From positions 1 through 64,000 of the forward strand of contig JAPKBZ010000013.1 of the NCBI GenBank assembly GCA_028823175.1: 64,000 nucleotides of DNA, written 5' to 3'. The translations under genes were made by a program, and so were the position numbers. Shown here piece after piece: positions 1-7,547 of this stretch (position 1 is the stretch's first letter; the number at the start of each line of letters is the position of its first letter). Under the pieces are notes generated by a model. The model searched no databases, was not told where the DNA came from, and saw only the letters and a list, made by a program, of their open reading frames with translations. Source of the stretch: Myxococcota bacterium (GTDB taxonomy: Bacteria > Myxococcota_A > UBA9160 > UBA4427).

Positions 1-104
1 GGGCCGCACGGTTGTGCGCGAAGCGCGGGTGCGTGAGGCGCCCGCCTGGGTCGAAGTGATTTCGATTCGCATAGGGTTCTCCGTGTTCCGTGTTCCGGGG
101 GTTC

Positions 105-141
105 GGCCCCGAGCGCTCCGGTTGGGGGGGCGCTCGGGGCC
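105..141. terminator. Strong GC-rich stem-loop before the tRNA gene
   Basis: A perfect 12-bp inverted repeat (105-116 pairing with 130-141) encloses a 13-nt loop and is followed by only three T. It could terminate a gene that ends left of the window. Bases 1-104 hold no complete gene. One frame (GRTVVREARV...) is open through this stretch and could be the 3' end of an upstream gene, but it also runs through the hairpin, so I do not call it. Confidence 0.45.
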
Positions 142-298
142 TTTGGGGGTGACGACCCGACCCTAGGCGAATAAAAAGCGAAAGTCAAGCGAAGCCAAAT
201 TCGCTCGCGTTCCCGGGCTCTTGCCCGAAGCGGCCTGGTAGGGCGCCGGCTTTCGGCGAGGCATAGACACGGCCCCCGCCGAGTGGTAACTAAGGCCC

Positions 299-373
299 GG
301 GCCCGTAGCACAATGGCAGTGCAAGAGACTTTTAATCTCTAGGTTCGGGGTTCGAATCCCCGCGGGCTCACCA
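299..373 (+). tRNA. tRNA-Lys(TTT)
   Basis: The cloverleaf can be drawn in full: a 7-bp acceptor stem starting at 299 (with one G-T wobble), a D arm with GTGC/GCAC pairing and GG in the loop, an anticodon stem AGAGA/TCTCT with loop CTTTTAA (anticodon TTT), a 5-nt variable region, a T arm CGGGG/CCCCG with loop TTCGAAT, and an encoded CCA at 371-373. Its 3' half is repeated at 18841-18884, which suggests that it served as an integration site. Confidence 0.95.
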
Positions 374-380
374 CCGCGAC
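337..380 (+). repeat. Direct repeat, left copy (putative att site in tRNA-Lys 3' end)
   Basis: This 44-bp segment runs from the 3' side of the anticodon stem to 7 bp past the CCA. It matches 18841-18884 at 39 of 44 positions in the same orientation, and all five differences are transitions. The 3' halves of tRNA genes are the usual targets of tyrosine integrases. The functional copy keeps the tRNA intact. Confidence 0.7.
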
Positions 381-477
381 CGCTCGAAAGCTCGGAGAAT
401 GCCTGAGGTCGTGGCAAAGCGGGTCGCTGCTTCCGTTGACTCGGTTGCGCTCAAGTGAATCGGGCGCCCGGTTCTGC

Positions 478-1143
478 CTAGTCGCGGTCCGCCTCGCAGC
501 TCAAAGCCTGATAGCTGACCGTTCTGATTCCGAGTTCGTATTCGTAGAGTGGGTTTCGCAGGCTTATATCCCGGCTATCCCAACGCGAGTTCAAAATTGG
601 AATAGCGTGTTTTGTCTCTTTGTATCGGATCTCGAGCCACTGCTCCCCTTGCTCGTCTTCCATGGGGATACTGCGTTCGGTTAAGCGCCCCTCGCTCCAG
701 CGTTCACGCAATGGATCGGTTCCGAACCTGAGAACGTGTTGTCCATCTTCGAGAGATGGCTGCGCGATGGGGTAGAAATAGATTCTGTGTACGTCGAGCA
801 GGATTCGATCGGGTGAGAAGGACCAACCGTTGAGCTGTAACGCATCGATCTCTAGATCTTGGCCGGATTGGCGCACGCTGAAAAGTTTTAGACCCAAGGG
901 CGAAAATCCTATGATCGTGAGTTCTCCGCAATAGCTCTGGATAATTGCCTCGAAGTCGCCGTTCATTTGAGGGGTCGTCACTGAAATGTGCTGGCGGACG
1001 ATGAAGTCTCCAGGGATTTCCAAGCTGGAGACCAATGGCCCCGTTAGGTCTGTGGGTCTGGGCGTCGCCACTGATGGGATTTTCCCAGCACAACCAAATA
1101 ATATGCCGATGAGAATAATCGACGCGGCCATCGAGGGCTTCAA
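478..1143 (-). CDS. DUF3261-like outer-membrane lipoprotein of the aryl-polyene cluster
   Basis: This is a protein of about 221 aa with a lipoprotein signal. A short charged start is followed by the hydrophobic stretch AASIILIGILFGC, with a lipobox ending in Cys. I chose the TTG at 1143 because an AGGAGGAG Shine-Dalgarno lies 5-7 nt upstream and the TTG overlaps the TGA of the exporter gene. An internal ATG at 1131 is too far from that site. Small lipoproteins of this kind accompany LolA and an MMPL exporter in aryl-polyene clusters, where they are thought to help place the lipid-linked pigment in the outer membrane. The family assignment rests on size, position and lipobox. The gene ends about 100 bp from the tRNA and is the last gene of its operon. 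Confidence 0.65.
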   Translation of the reverse strand: MKPSMAASIILIGILFGCAGKIPSVATPRPTDLTGPLVSSLEIPGDFIVRQHISVTTPQMNGDFEAIIQSYCGELTIIGFSPLGLKLFSVRQSGQDLEIDALQLNGWSFSPDRILLDVHRIYFYPIAQPSLEDGQHVLRFGTDPLRERWSEGRLTERSIPMEDEQGEQWLEIRYKETKHAIPILNSRWDSRDISLRNPLYEYELGIRTVSYQALSCEADRD

Positions 1144-3533
1144 GGCCTCTCCTCCTGCCTCTTGCCGTCGGCCAGAATCAATAACGCGAATAGGAGGCTT
1201 AGTAGAGTTCCCGTGCCGGTGACGATCCCGAGCGCATGCAGCGCCGGAAATGAGGAGAGAGAAAGAAGGCCAAAGGAGAGGCACGTCGAGGTGCAGGCGA
1301 TGGATAAACTGAGAAGAGTGGCCGGTTTCTCCTGGGGGTCGGCCTGAGCCGAAACCAGGAAGATGCTGTAGTCGACACCAATGCTGAGGACCAGAAGTAG
1401 TCCGAGTAGATGAATCAAGTTTACTTCTATGCCGCACAACGATAGTAACCCCAATGTCGTCGTCGCCGCGAAGATTGCAGGCATAGAGGTTGTGAAGGCA
1501 ACTTTGGCGTTGCGATAGCGGAGGGCGAGTAGAGAGGTAACCGCCAAAAGTCCGAACGCGATGGCGACGCTGGTTCGTTCTCTGTACTCGCGATAGATGT
1601 CACGAAGAAACTCTCTTTGGTCAAAGAGTCGTGCATTGGGAAGGCCGGCGAGGGTTTGGCTCAGAGCAGTGGAATCGTTAACGCCCTTTAAAAAGGTGAG
1701 GTAGGCAACGGTCTGTTCCGCGCTTTCCGGCATATGGATCCGGAAGGGGGCTACAAGGTCGCTCAGGGCGGACCCGGTCAAGTCTCCGATCCTCAGGGGG
1801 GGCGGCGGTTCGGCCTCGAGTGCTTGAGTGAACTCCGCGAAAGCTTCGGGCCGAAAGCCTTCGGACTGCAAGGCTGCGAGAGTACGCGAAGCCAGGTCAG
1901 GAGCCTGCGAAAATACGCGCAAGTTCTCTTGCTGGAGAGCCTCCGAAGTTAGAAACGTATGAAGCGAGCGAAAGTCATCGATCACTCCAGCGTCCCTGGC
2001 TTTGGCGAGCCTTGAGTACACAGCATCGTTGACTCTGAGTGCTTTTTCGTCGTCGGCACCGAACGCGACGATGAATCGGCCAGAATCCATTTGGGAAACC
2101 AAATTTCGGACCCGTCGGTCTTCTTGCAAACGTTCTGGATCGATGGGGATACTCAGCGAGAACACATCGTCGTCCCAGGAAAGCTGAGGAAGCCCAACGA
2201 TACATACGAGAGCTGCAATTGCGAAGGGGAAGAAGACCAGCAGGCGGCGCTCTCCGATTCTCTCGAGCGCCGCGGTGAGTTTTTGAGCGACACGTTTTTG
2301 GACTAGGGGTGCTTCTTGTCCCGGTGGCATTATTGCGGGAAGGAGGCCTCGAGTCGTCGCCAAGGCCCCCGCAATGCCCAGAGCCGAAAATATTCCGATC
2401 TCACGAATGCCAGGAAACTCTGCCCATGCAAGTCCGACGAACCCTGCCAAGGTCGTGGCTCCCCCCATGGCGATTGGGCCCCAAACTCTTTTGATTGAAC
2501 TTGAGCTTTCCCGCAGTCCTTTCTTGGCGGGCAGCATGGTATGGAAGCAGGCGTAGTGAATCGGGTAGTCGAGGCAAACGCCTAATAGTGTCGCGCCGAA
2601 GACTACGGTCATCAGATGCAACTCTCCGAATAGGAGCAGGCTTCCAGTGGCCGCTGTTAGGAGTCCGCCCGCGAGAGGAAGAAGAGTTATGGCTAGCAAC
2701 TTGAGAGATCGAAATAAGACTACGAAGAGGAATATGATTCCCAAGACTGAAAAGAGGCCAATTCGGTTTGCGTCTCGAGTAGCCGACCGTTCGGAGGAAA
2801 CCGAAAAAGCGTGGACTCCGGCGCGTTCAAGGTTCAGCTCTCCCTGGTAGTTTTCGTTTAGGGCAGCAAAACTATTCAGTAGATATACGTCCAAGGGAAC
2901 TTGATGGGAAGAGGCAAAGGGCGAGTGGATCGTGGTCAGGAAGAGGACAGCCCGCTTGGAGTCGATCTCCGCGAATTGACCGTCCACGACATCGAGAGAG
3001 CCAGTTTGCGCGCTGCGAAAGCGTTCGAGCAAGTCTCTGAATAAAAGGAGTGGATCAGCCGGAGCCAGCTTTTTGAAGAGAGCTCCCTCGGGCAGGTTGA
3101 GCGTCTCGCGAAGACGGAGCGCGGATCGTCTGAGGCCTTTGTCCTCGAGCAAGGGCATTAATTCGTATTCTGGTTGATTGGTGATGAACGCGAAGCGACG
3201 CTCAAAGTAGAGAGTGCGAACTTCATCAGTCAGCTTCGGGTCGGGCCCCGAAGAAATTTTTTCGACTTCCGGATGACTAGAGAGCTGGTTCTTCCATTCG
3301 GCGGCGGCAGCTAGGCTGAGGGCTACATCGTTGCTGGAAATGACCAGAACCATTCCCCGGGTGATGGGGGAATTCGCAAGGCTGCTCGAGAGGCTTGCGA
3401 GTTCTCGGTCTCCTTCGTTTGAAAGGAAATGAACTAGCCCGCTGGTAAGTTCCATCCGCGTTGCCAAGAAAAACGCCATGGAAGCGAAGAGGGCGGTGGC
3501 TGTCGCGATGGTGGCCCATCGGAATAAGCTCAC
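1140..3533 (-). CDS. MMPL/RND-family exporter
   Basis: This 797-aa polytopic inner-membrane protein has the duplicated MMPL layout: a single N-terminal membrane segment (about residues 7-25), a periplasmic loop to about 250, five or six helices to about 400, a short cytoplasmic link, a second periplasmic domain from about 450, and a final helix bundle (about 640-790). Homologues in aryl-polyene clusters are believed to move the lipid-bound pigment out of the inner membrane using the proton gradient. The GTG start overlaps the LolA stop (GTGA), and its own stop overlaps the lipoprotein start, so the three genes are translationally coupled. Confidence 0.85.
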   Translation of the reverse strand: MSLFRWATIATATALFASMAFFLATRMELTSGLVHFLSNEGDRELASLSSSLANSPITRGMVLVISSNDVALSLAAAAEWKNQLSSHPEVEKISSGPDPKLTDEVRTLYFERRFAFITNQPEYELMPLLEDKGLRRSALRLRETLNLPEGALFKKLAPADPLLLFRDLLERFRSAQTGSLDVVDGQFAEIDSKRAVLFLTTIHSPFASSHQVPLDVYLLNSFAALNENYQGELNLERAGVHAFSVSSERSATRDANRIGLFSVLGIIFLFVVLFRSLKLLAITLLPLAGGLLTAATGSLLLFGELHLMTVVFGATLLGVCLDYPIHYACFHTMLPAKKGLRESSSSIKRVWGPIAMGGATTLAGFVGLAWAEFPGIREIGIFSALGIAGALATTRGLLPAIMPPGQEAPLVQKRVAQKLTAALERIGERRLLVFFPFAIAALVCIVGLPQLSWDDDVFSLSIPIDPERLQEDRRVRNLVSQMDSGRFIVAFGADDEKALRVNDAVYSRLAKARDAGVIDDFRSLHTFLTSEALQQENLRVFSQAPDLASRTLAALQSEGFRPEAFAEFTQALEAEPPPPLRIGDLTGSALSDLVAPFRIHMPESAEQTVAYLTFLKGVNDSTALSQTLAGLPNARLFDQREFLRDIYREYRERTSVAIAFGLLAVTSLLALRYRNAKVAFTTSMPAIFAATTTLGLLSLCGIEVNLIHLLGLLLVLSIGVDYSIFLVSAQADPQEKPATLLSLSIACTSTCLSFGLLSLSSFPALHALGIVTGTGTLLSLLFALLILADGKRQEERP

Positions 3534-4243
3534 GACGGAGGAAGCGCGAAGATTGAATCAATTTCCTCGCTCTCGAACTCACGCTCGTTGTTGAATTCGG
3601 TGAAGCGGGTGATGCTGAAGTCACCACCGGCTTCCTGGACTTTTAGTTGTGTAATTTTGGTGCCACGCCCTTGTACTTCGATCGCACTGAGAACCGAGCG
3701 TAGAGCCGGATCCAAGGGTTTGAGCTGGAGCGCAAAAAGCCCTTCCTCTGCCGGGTCAAAGGCGGTCAGCTCTACTTCGTAGATCGTTCTCAGGCCGGAT
3801 AGGTCGCCGGAGAGCACCATGCGAAGGCTGTCTGCGAAGACTCGTACGACTGGATCCTCGTCGAGTCCGATTGTCATTAGGCCTCCCTCGCTTGTCATAG
3901 AGAGGCGGCCTTCACGAATCAGTACGCTTGATGGAATGGGTGAATCAACACGTCTGAGCAGAAGATTCGGAGGTGAGAAGTAGAGAGTGCCCTCGCTCAG
4001 TAGAGGGCTTACGAGGAGCGCTAGATGTTTCTCTTCGCGAAAGCGCGCGCTCAATCCAGGAACCGCAGCGAGGCGAGCAGCAAGTAATCTGAGCTGATCG
4101 ACCTCTGGGCGAGCATGGGCAGGAGGATGAATACCCGGAGTGGATAACATGGCGAAGGCAGCTGTCCCAAATATCAGTGCTGTACCGATAGAAAACAGGG
4201 CCTCGCGTACCCGAAGAGCTGCAGCTGCTTCTCCGTTTCGCAC
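3530..4243 (-). CDS. LolA-like periplasmic lipid/lipoprotein carrier
   Basis: The product is 237 aa from the GTG at 4243. It begins with an N-terminal hydrophobic stretch (ALFSIGTALIFGTAAFAM) that looks like a signal peptide. The mature part resembles LolA-related proteins: an opening helix (LAARLAAVPGLSARFREEKH) and then beta strands with a repeated 'GTLYFSPPNLLLRR' style. In aryl-polyene clusters such a protein is thought to carry the lipidated polyene across the periplasm to the lipoprotein. A TTG at 4273 is an alternative start. The purine-rich sequence before 4243 is the slightly better ribosome site, but neither is strong. It is the first gene of the minus-strand export operon. Confidence 0.75.
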   Translation of the reverse strand: MRNGEAAAALRVREALFSIGTALIFGTAAFAMLSTPGIHPPAHARPEVDQLRLLAARLAAVPGLSARFREEKHLALLVSPLLSEGTLYFSPPNLLLRRVDSPIPSSVLIREGRLSMTSEGGLMTIGLDEDPVVRVFADSLRMVLSGDLSGLRTIYEVELTAFDPAEEGLFALQLKPLDPALRSVLSAIEVQGRGTKITQLKVQEAGGDFSITRFTEFNNEREFESEEIDSIFALPPS

Positions 4244-4302
4244 TTTCTTCGCCCATTCGTGGTTCGGCTTCAACCGGAGTATCTCGGGTTATCGCTGCAC
4301 TT

Positions 4303-4342
4303 ACTCACTCACGCACTCACTCACTCACTCACTCACTCAGTC
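4303..4342 (+). repeat. Tetranucleotide (ACTC)n microsatellite between divergent operons
   Basis: Nine ACTC units run from 4303 to 4338, with one variant unit (ACGC at 4311-4314) and six perfect contiguous copies from 4315, ending in AGTC. The tract lies 30-60 bp upstream of the LolA start and about 190 bp before the acyltransferase ATG at 4530, in the control region of both operons. The plus-strand frame of the acyltransferase is also open through the repeat, so a start upstream of it would make the repeat coding. Slippage would change promoter spacing or that reading frame. Confidence 0.9.
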
Positions 4343-4529
4343 GGAGGGTGGCGCATCGTCTGCGCTCAGTGAATCCGTTAAGATTATCGCTCGCGCACCT
4401 GTTGGATGCAAATTTTGGAAAGCACCCTGCGGGTACTTTCTCCTCCGCGCCTTCGGTTCGAGGCCGGTAGCGGAATTGGTTGGGCAAGTAGAATCGGTGG
4501 CACTTCCAGTTCGGGCTAGGGGCAAGGGC

Positions 4530-5312
4530 ATGCGCAGACTTCTGAGCTTCGGACAGGGGCTACTTCGAGTAGCCGGGGCGGGCTTCTTATTTGCGGTGTT
4601 TGGGATTGGCTCGGTCGTACTCGCCCATGGTGTTTTGAAGGTTGTGGATCGAGGTTGCCCCCGACCAGAGCGTGAGCTTCGAGCCCAGGCTCGGCTCCAG
4701 CGCTGGTTTATCGCCTACATCGAACTGGGAAGGAAGTTGGGGATTTTCGGACTCACGACTTCGGGTATGGAGAGCCTGGGCGACGGGCCGACGCTGATCG
4801 TTGCCAACCATCCAACGCTATTGGATGTGGTTTTTCTCCTCTCACTCTTGCCCCAGGGGGACTGCGTTGTCAAGAAAGAGGCGTGGGAGAACAGGGCACT
4901 GGGCGGAATCGTCTCCGCGGTGGGGTATATCCCGAACCGAGGTGGAAGCGAATTTGTGGAGGCTTGCAGCGCACGCCTGTCTGCGGGCCGCTCCGTTCTG
5001 ATCTTCCCAGAGGGTACGCGCTCTTCCGAGGAAGGGCTTCGTCAGTTCAATCGGGGGGCTGCCCATATAGCGCTGCGGACTGGCTGCCGAGTCTTCCCCG
5101 TCTTGATTTCCTGCGATCCGCCTGCCCTAAAGAAGGGGCAGCCTTGGTACGCTATGCCCAATTCCCGTTTGCGCTATTCCCTTAGGGGGGGCAAGCCCTT
5201 CACCGCGGCAGATGTAGTGGGCAGCGGCGTGGCGACTTCAATGGCCGCGCGGAAGATTACTGAATATTTGCGCGATCAATTCGAATTAGGACTTGAAGAT
5301 GAAACAGCTTGA
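4530..5312 (+). CDS. PlsC-type 1-acyl-glycerol-phosphate acyltransferase family protein
   Basis: The product is 260 aa from the ATG at 4530, which has AGGGG 8 nt upstream; the frame is open much further upstream but without a good start. A membrane segment lies near residues 13-35. The acyltransferase motif HxxxxD is NHPTLLD (H94, D99) and the second block is FPEGTRS (159-165). Such acyltransferases in aryl-polyene clusters are proposed to join the polyene acyl chain or a second acyl chain to a glycerol-type lipid anchor at the inner membrane. It is the first gene of a tightly packed plus-strand operon running to 8776. Confidence 0.85.
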   Translation: MRRLLSFGQGLLRVAGAGFLFAVFGIGSVVLAHGVLKVVDRGCPRPERELRAQARLQRWFIAYIELGRKLGIFGLTTSGMESLGDGPTLIVANHPTLLDVVFLLSLLPQGDCVVKKEAWENRALGGIVSAVGYIPNRGGSEFVEACSARLSAGRSVLIFPEGTRSSEEGLRQFNRGAAHIALRTGCRVFPVLISCDPPALKKGQPWYAMPNSRLRYSLRGGKPFTAADVVGSGVATSMAARKITEYLRDQFELGLEDETA

Positions 5313-5583
5313 CGCAGTAGGGACGATCGACTTAGAAGTCGAACTCAAGGACCTCATCATCGAGGCTTTGGTTCTTGAGGACGTTACTCCAGAGGAGATT
5401 GTGAGCGAAGATCCTCTTTTTGGCGAAGGGCTTGGCCTGGATTCGATCGATGCCCTGGAGATCGGAATGGCACTCGAGCTGAAATATGGAATCATCACCG
5501 GTGAAGATCCGGATGAGGACCGCACTCACTTTTCCTGCGTACGAAGTCTCGCCGCCTTCGTTTCTGGCCACCGCACGAAGTAG
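5299..5583 (+). CDS. Acyl carrier protein 1
   Basis: A 94-aa acidic carrier with the phosphopantetheine attachment motif LGLDSIDALE (Ser49). The ATG at 5299 has AGGA 7 nt upstream; a TTG at 5293 is possible. It overlaps the end of the acyltransferase gene by 14 bp, which indicates coupling. Type II aryl-polyene synthases use two carrier proteins, one for the growing polyene and one thought to hold the starter or product. Which role belongs to this one cannot be read from the sequence. Confidence 0.9.
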   Translation: MKQLDAVGTIDLEVELKDLIIEALVLEDVTPEEIVSEDPLFGEGLGLDSIDALEIGMALELKYGIITGEDPDEDRTHFSCVRSLAAFVSGHRTK

Positions 5584-5596
5584 GGAACTAATAAGA

Positions 5597-5845
5597 GTGA
5601 CCAGACAAGAGGTTTTCGAAAAAACTCAAAGCGTGCTCGTCGACTTGTTCGAACTCGATCCGCAGAGTGTCGTGCTGACTGCCCACCTAATGGATGACCT
5701 TGATCTCGATAGCATCGACGCGATCGACCTGGCTGTTGCCACTGAGCGAGAAATGGGCCTTGATGTCAGTGAGGAAGAGATGAGGAGCTTGCAGACAGTG
5801 CAGGATGTTGTGGATCTCATTCATCTCCGGCTCGGCGAAAAGTGA
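5597..5845 (+). CDS. Acyl carrier protein 2
   Basis: An 82-aa carrier with the motif DLDLDSIDAIDL (Ser39 as pantetheine site). The GTG start at 5597 was chosen because the carrier fold begins right there; the longer open frame upstream lies inside the first ACP gene. It is the second of two adjacent, clearly different carriers, the usual pattern in aryl-polyene clusters. Its TGA overlaps the GTG of the next small ORF (GTGA at 5842-5845). Confidence 0.9.
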   Translation: MTRQEVFEKTQSVLVDLFELDPQSVVLTAHLMDDLDLDSIDAIDLAVATEREMGLDVSEEEMRSLQTVQDVVDLIHLRLGEK

Positions 5846-5982
5846 GTACAGGAAGCGCTGTCTCGGGAGCGTGCATCCGGTATGACATGACGGCGGGTAG
5901 TTGGGCCGGAGCGCGTCATCGGCTTTCGACTATGGTTTTGTTTCCATACCGGGCTGAGAAGCCCAGCCTGAGTACCGCGTGA
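5842..5982 (+). CDS. 46-aa ORF coupled by GTGA overlaps at both ends
   Basis: A small frame (begins MSTGSAVSGACIRYDM) starts with a GTG that overlaps the ACP2 stop and ends with a TGA that overlaps the GTG of the dehydratase. It therefore fills the only gap in this otherwise seamless operon. No domain is recognisable. It has no clear membrane helix or signal peptide; a short mildly hydrophobic stretch (STMVLFPY) lies in the middle. It may be a genuine small protein, a leader that keeps ribosomes coupled to the dehydratase gene, or the scar of a deleted gene. Confidence 0.45.
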   Translation: MSTGSAVSGACIRYDMTAGSWAGARHRLSTMVLFPYRAEKPSLSTA

Positions 5983-6356
5983 GCTCCCGGCGAGCAGGGG
6001 TTGGGCTCGACCCAGTGGTCGAGGGGGTCCGCAAGGGGCCTCGGCGATGGGAGTTGGAACTCGCGATTCCAGACGATCTCTCCTGCTTAGAGGGTCACTT
6101 TCGTGGCTTTCCGATCGTTCCCGGAGTTCTTCAACTCGACTGGGTGATTCGATATGCACTGGAGTGGCGGGGCCGTGAGCCGAATTCGCTGAACATCGAC
6201 AGGCTCAAATTCAAGCGACCGCTTCTTCCGGGAGATCGGCCGAAACTGACTCTTGAAACCGACGACGGAGGAGAATTTTTTCGTTTTAGGTTGGCAGACG
6301 ATGCCGGCGACTTCTCGACGGGAAATCTGGTTTGTGTGGGCGAGCACGATGCCTGA
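5979..6356 (+). CDS. 3-hydroxyacyl-ACP dehydratase, FabZ/hotdog type (first of two)
   Basis: This 125-aa hotdog protein carries the FabA/FabZ-type active-site region EGHFRGFPIVPGVLQLD, with the likely catalytic His at residue 40. It should remove water from the 3-hydroxyacyl-ACP in each chain-extension cycle to give the conjugated double bonds. Aryl-polyene synthases use a pair of hotdog dehydratases that form a heterodimer (ApeI/ApeP type), and the neighbouring gene is the likely partner. The GTG at 5979 overlaps the stop of the 46-aa ORF; the end overlaps the next gene by 8 bp. Confidence 0.85.
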   Translation: MSSRRAGVGLDPVVEGVRKGPRRWELELAIPDDLSCLEGHFRGFPIVPGVLQLDWVIRYALEWRGREPNSLNIDRLKFKRPLLPGDRPKLTLETDDGGEFFRFRLADDAGDFSTGNLVCVGEHDA

Positions 6357-6825
6357 GTTTCCTCCGGTCGCAGATCTGCTTCCTCACACGGGCGAAATGG
6401 TTCTCCTCCACGAGGTCTACTCTCATTCGGGCGATACGACAATCTGCACGGCTCTTCCTTCAAAAGAGGGGCTCTTCGCCAACGCGGATGGAAGAACTGG
6501 AGCATGGCTCGGGCTCGAGTTGATGGCCCAGTGCCTTGCGGTGCATTCAGGCTTGGTGAGGCGTCAAGAGGGGGGTGCTCCACGAATTGGCCTTCTCGTC
6601 AGTTCTAGGCGCCTACGTTTCCTTTGCACCCACTACGACCCGAGTCAGAAGCTGCGAATTCAGTGCCAGCATATTTGGGGAGAATCCACCGGGATGGTGT
6701 CCTTTGATTGCAGCATCCATGATGAGGAGAGCGAGGCGCTTATGGCTGAGGGTCGCTTGAATTGCTTTGTTCCAGATAATGGCGCAGGCCTTGAAATAAC
6801 TCTGAGAGCGGAGACTGAATCGTGA
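6349..6825 (+). CDS. Hotdog-fold dehydratase partner, ApeP-like
   Basis: A 158-aa protein that opens with VADLLPHTGEMVLLHEV, a start typical of the ApeP-like hotdog dehydratases, and continues with a helix containing LELMAQCLAVHSGL. The classic FabZ GHFxxxP block is absent, which fits a divergent partner that forms a heterodimer with the dehydratase encoded immediately upstream. The ATG at 6349 lies inside the end of that gene and the stop overlaps the ketoreductase start, so all are co-translated. Confidence 0.8.
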   Translation: MPEFPPVADLLPHTGEMVLLHEVYSHSGDTTICTALPSKEGLFANADGRTGAWLGLELMAQCLAVHSGLVRRQEGGAPRIGLLVSSRRLRFLCTHYDPSQKLRIQCQHIWGESTGMVSFDCSIHDEESEALMAEGRLNCFVPDNGAGLEITLRAETES

Positions 6826-7547
6826 AACGAAGGGTGCTGGTGACGGGTGCAAGCCGGGGCATAGGTGCCGCCATAGCTAAACGGTTGGCGAGCGACGGAT
6901 TTCACATCACAATCAACTACCGCAAAGGCAAGGATGCGGCGGCGGAGGTGGCATCCGCGATTCGTGGTACTGGAGGAGAGGCTGAGCTGCTCGCTTTCGA
7001 CATCTCTAAACGCGAGGAGGTTCTTGCCGCACTGACCTCTGAATTGAATGCAAAGGGCCCGTATTATGGCGTGGTTTGTAATGCGGGTGTGCATTCGGAC
7101 CACCCCTTCCCGGGGCTTGACGATGAAGCCTGGGATAGGGTTCTGCGAACCAATCTGGATGGATTTTATAATGTCCTTCACCCCCTGGTTATGCCGATGA
7201 TTCGCACCCGAGAGGGAGGACGCATAGTCACGATGTCATCAGTCTCGGGGCTGGTTGGGAATAGAGGACAAGTCAACTACAGCGCTTCAAAGGCTGGAAT
7301 TATCGGAGCGACGCGCTCGCTTTCCCTGGAGCTTGCCAAGCGAAAGATTACGGTCAACAGCGTAGCGCCAGGAATAATCAAGACCGATATGACTGATGCG
7401 CTTCCGATTGATGAAGTTAAGAAAATGATTCCCATGCGACGAATGGGAAGCGCCGAGGAAGTGGCCGCTGCGGTGTCCTTTCTGGTCTCGGATGAAGCGT
7501 CATATATCACCGGTCAGGTGCTCTCTGTAAACGGGGGCATGGTATGA
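6822..7547 (+). CDS. 3-oxoacyl-ACP reductase (FabG-type SDR)
   Basis: This 241-aa short-chain dehydrogenase has the NADP-binding motif TGASRGIG (7-14), NAG after the fourth strand, and the catalytic pair in YSASKAG (Y153, K157). It should reduce the 3-oxoacyl-ACP made in each cycle (ApeQ-like role). Length is normal for FabG. It starts with GTG overlapping the dehydratase stop and ends with an ATGA overlap with the ketosynthase gene. Confidence 0.92.
   Translation: MKRRVLVTGASRGIGAAIAKRLASDGFHITINYRKGKDAAAEVASAIRGTGGEAELLAFDISKREEVLAALTSELNAKGPYYGVVCNAGVHSDHPFPGLDDEAWDRVLRTNLDGFYNVLHPLVMPMIRTREGGRIVTMSSVSGLVGNRGQVNYSASKAGIIGATRSLSLELAKRKITVNSVAPGIIKTDMTDALPIDEVKKMIPMRRMGSAEEVAAAVSFLVSDEASYITGQVLSVNGGMV

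Noticed and set aside
163-417. 84-aa minus-strand ORF
   Set aside because: It is antisense to the tRNA-Lys gene, whose cloverleaf explains the conservation.
4303-4342. Short tandem repeats (here and at 20.1-20.3 kb) as CRISPR
   Set aside because: Units are 4-6 bp with no spacers and there are no cas genes.
4140-4529. N-terminal extension of the PlsC-type acyltransferase
   Set aside because: The frame is open but contains the ACTC repeat, overlaps the LolA gene and lacks a ribosome site; the ATG at 4530 has one and fits the family length.
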